Assembly (NCBI RefSeq): GCF_030146175.1
Contig: NZ_JASLCE010000130.1
Coordinates: forward strand, 1-32,374
DNA length: 32,374 nucleotides
From: Flavobacterium sp.
Lineage (GTDB): Bacteria > Bacteroidota > Bacteroidia > Flavobacteriales > Flavobacteriaceae
Direction: 5' to 3'
In this document: in pieces, positions 31,266 to 32,374 of the stretch
How positions within the stretch are numbered: position 1 is the stretch's first letter
How the letters are laid out: each line of letters begins with the position of its first letter
Position numbers and translations under genes: made by a program
The notes under the pieces: model-generated
Databases searched by the model: none
The model's input: only the letters and a program-made list of their open reading frames with translations
What the model was told of the DNA's origin: nothing

Positions 31266-31354
31266 ACCTTTCAATCGGAAATTTGTCAAATAAATAACAG
31301 GAATAGGAAATAACGCTATTAAAATTCACAAATAGTGTTAGCGAAGAACGAAAA

Positions 31355-31774
31355 ATGAGAATAATGAAAAAGTTTAATTTAGAAAACGATCCGAAAATCA
31401 CCTCCGGTTTTACCACTCCGGAGCCGTATTTCGACCAGCTGGAAGCCCGCATTATGGACCGACTGTCGCAACCGGAAACCAAAGTAATTCCGTTATGGCG
31501 TCGCAGCAGTGTATGGATGTCGAGCATCGCGGCCACACTTTTACTGGCCGGCGGATTGACGATCTATTACAACAGCCAATCCAATCCGGTGACTTCTTTA
31601 GACGATGCTACAGTGGAAACCTATTTGCAGGCGAATGTGAATTCGTATGATCTTATCCAGCATTTGGATGAAAACGACATTCAGGCGTTGGAAAAATCGA
31701 TCGTTTTAAACAATGATGCGGTAGAAGCGTATCTGTCCGATCACAACAATTTAGACCTTTATTTAAATGAATAA
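31355..31774 (+). CDS. Single-pass membrane protein, likely anti-sigma-type partner
   Basis: A 139-aa protein (start MRIMKKFNLEND; the ATG at 31364 is also possible). A cytoplasmic N-terminal part (about 1-50) contains FTTPEPYFDQLEARIMDRLS, a pattern frequent in Bacteroidota anti-sigma-like proteins that follow ECF genes. One transmembrane helix lies at about 54-72 (MSSIAATLLLAGGLTIYY). The outer part (about 73-139) is acidic with LDENDIQALEKS and ends DLYLNE. No zinc ligands are present. It is 89 bases after the sigma gene and overlaps the next gene by eight bases. An anti-sigma role is inferred from position and shape. Confidence 0.78.
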   Translation: MRIMKKFNLENDPKITSGFTTPEPYFDQLEARIMDRLSQPETKVIPLWRRSSVWMSSIAATLLLAGGLTIYYNSQSNPVTSLDDATVETYLQANVNSYDLIQHLDENDIQALEKSIVLNNDAVEAYLSDHNNLDLYLNE

Positions 31775-32225
31775 TGCCATGACTATAAAACGAATCCTAC
31801 CCTTTCTATTGTTATTGCTGTCTGTTACGGTTTTCGGACAGGGTTTTAGAGAAAAAAGAGAGCAGATCAAACAGTTAAAAGTCGCTTTTATCACGACCGA
31901 ATTAGGTTTGACGACGGAAGAAGCAACTAAATTCTGGCCGATTTACAATACTTTTGACGAAAGACAATTTGAATTACGCCATAAAAAAATGCGTGTTTTT
32001 CAAAGCAATATGGATGAAGGAGCCATCGATAAAATGAGTGAGAAAGAAGCCTTGGTATTTCTGAATCAGATGGAGAATACCGAAGAAGAACTTTTTAACC
32101 TGAAACTTAAATTTATTGCCGATCTGAAAACCGTGATCAGTCCGACAAAAATTTTAAAACTCAAAAAGGCGGAAGACGATTTTAACCGGAAACTTTTACG
32201 ACAAATGAAAGACCGCGGAAGATAA
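31767..32225 (+). CDS. Spy/CpxP-like periplasmic protein
   Basis: A 152-aa protein. A signal peptide of about 1-25 (start MNNAMTIKR; an ATG at 31779 is possible) ends SVTVFGQ. The mature part is all-helical and basic, with LGLTTEEATKFWPIYNTFDE near 47-66 and REKREQIKQLKVAFITTELG before it, the periplasmic sensor/chaperone pattern related to LTXXQ proteins Spy and CpxP. Its C-terminus is Lys/Arg-rich (KLLRQMKDRGR). It overlaps the upstream gene by eight bases (start inside the preceding stop region), so it is translationally coupled. Likely role: bind misfolded envelope proteins and feed back on the sigma system. Confidence 0.85.
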   Translation: MNNAMTIKRILPFLLLLLSVTVFGQGFREKREQIKQLKVAFITTELGLTTEEATKFWPIYNTFDERQFELRHKKMRVFQSNMDEGAIDKMSEKEALVFLNQMENTEEELFNLKLKFIADLKTVISPTKILKLKKAEDDFNRKLLRQMKDRGR

Positions 32226-32246
32226 TAAAAAGGAGCTTTTTTATTA
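32223..32246 (+). terminator. Weak AT-rich hairpin after the sigma operon
   Basis: TAATAAAAAG pairs with CTTTTTTATTA (one extra T) around GAG, directly after the stop codon at 32225. It is AT-rich and weaker than the following hairpin at 32249-32287. Confidence 0.45.
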
Positions 32247-32248
32247 GG

Positions 32249-32287
32249 AAACCTGCTTAGGTGTTGCAAAACATCGGCAGGTTTTTG
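32249..32287 (+). terminator. Terminator with AAACCTGC/GCAGGTTT stem
   Basis: AAACCTGC (32249-32256) pairs with GCAGGTTT (32277-32284) and is followed by T. The loop is 20 bases. The outer seven bases of each arm are the same as in the palindromic repeats that follow, so the terminator may be a diverged copy of that repeat. Confidence 0.65.
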
Positions 32288-32300
32288 TTTTTATAGACAC

Positions 32301-32368
32301 TCTAAACCTGACAGGTTTATTTACGTTGCACCGAGAGACCTGTTTAGTTCTAAACCTGACAGGTTTTT
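32301..32368. repeat. Two copies of an intergenic palindromic repeat
   Basis: TCTAAACCTGACAGGTTT occurs at 32301-32318 and 32349-32366. Each is a 7-bp palindrome AAACCTG/CAGGTTT around a single A. A third partial arm (GAGACCTGTTTAG) lies between at about 32335. From memory similar units are dispersed in Flavobacterium genomes. The array continues towards the window edge at 32374. Confidence 0.8.
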
Positions 32369-32374
32369 AGCGTT

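Noticed and set aside
1..32374. tRNA, rRNA, CRISPR, IS element or prophage
   Set aside because: No cloverleaf-type RNA gene, spaced direct-repeat array, transposase or integrase reading frame was seen on either strand.

Overview
The window reads as chromosome of a member of the Bacteroidota, most likely Flavobacteriaceae (Flavobacterium-like). The evidence is moderate-to-low G+C with A-rich start regions, promoters of the Bacteroidota type (a -7 box TAnnTTTG and few Shine-Dalgarno sites), a type IX secretion (T9SS) type A sorting tail, STN plus CarboxypepD_reg TonB receptors under a FecI/FecR pair, DUF2911 and YegP-type proteins, and many SPII lipoproteins. No rRNA, tRNA, CRISPR array, transposase or prophage gene was seen.

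Layout. 1-3185: a lipoprotein pair on the minus strand (the second is cut by the window edge and resembles the N-terminus of a TPR sensor protein), a 357-aa bitopic protein of unknown function, an unlisted 45-aa basic ORF that shares a bidirectional terminator with it, and a two-helix membrane protein. 3411-7149: a tight operon azurin - nadA - nadB - ric, coupling a periplasmic copper protein, de novo NAD synthesis (NadA carries an oxygen- and NO-sensitive Fe-S cluster) and a di-iron Fe-S repair protein. 7146-9299: an AraC regulator divergent from a zinc alcohol dehydrogenase. 9486-11910: an outer-membrane beta-barrel protein plus an S41-family lipoprotein. 12137-12424: a small charged helical protein.

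12467-22225 is the most distinctive block. All genes are on the minus strand, in transcription order: FecI-type sigma factor, FecR-type anti-sigma factor, STN/TonB-dependent receptor, beta-helix-like lipoprotein, T9SS-targeted choice-of-anchor-J-like protein, a lipoprotein of unknown function, and a PDZ/S41 lipoprotein peptidase. I infer a surface-signalled uptake or processing system whose ligand cannot be read from the sequence. A strong hairpin inside the block and a 12-A tract inside the receptor gene are possible control points.

22309-28010: a YegP-like protein, a TetR regulator that overlaps tail-to-tail with an ECF42-type sigma factor, its partner YciI/DGPF protein, an HExxH metalloprotease-like protein, a small multi-pass membrane protein behind a strong palindrome, and a DUF2911/TPR protein. 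28138-30601: an SRPBCC protein with a photolyase, then a convergent HAD phosphatase. 30723-32225: a third sigma-factor operon (ECF sigma with a TTG start, single-pass anti-sigma-like protein, Spy/CpxP-like periplasmic protein), followed by palindromic AAACCTG/CAGGTTT repeats that run to the right edge.

All calls rest on reading the translated sequence and motif recognition. No database search or structure prediction was run.
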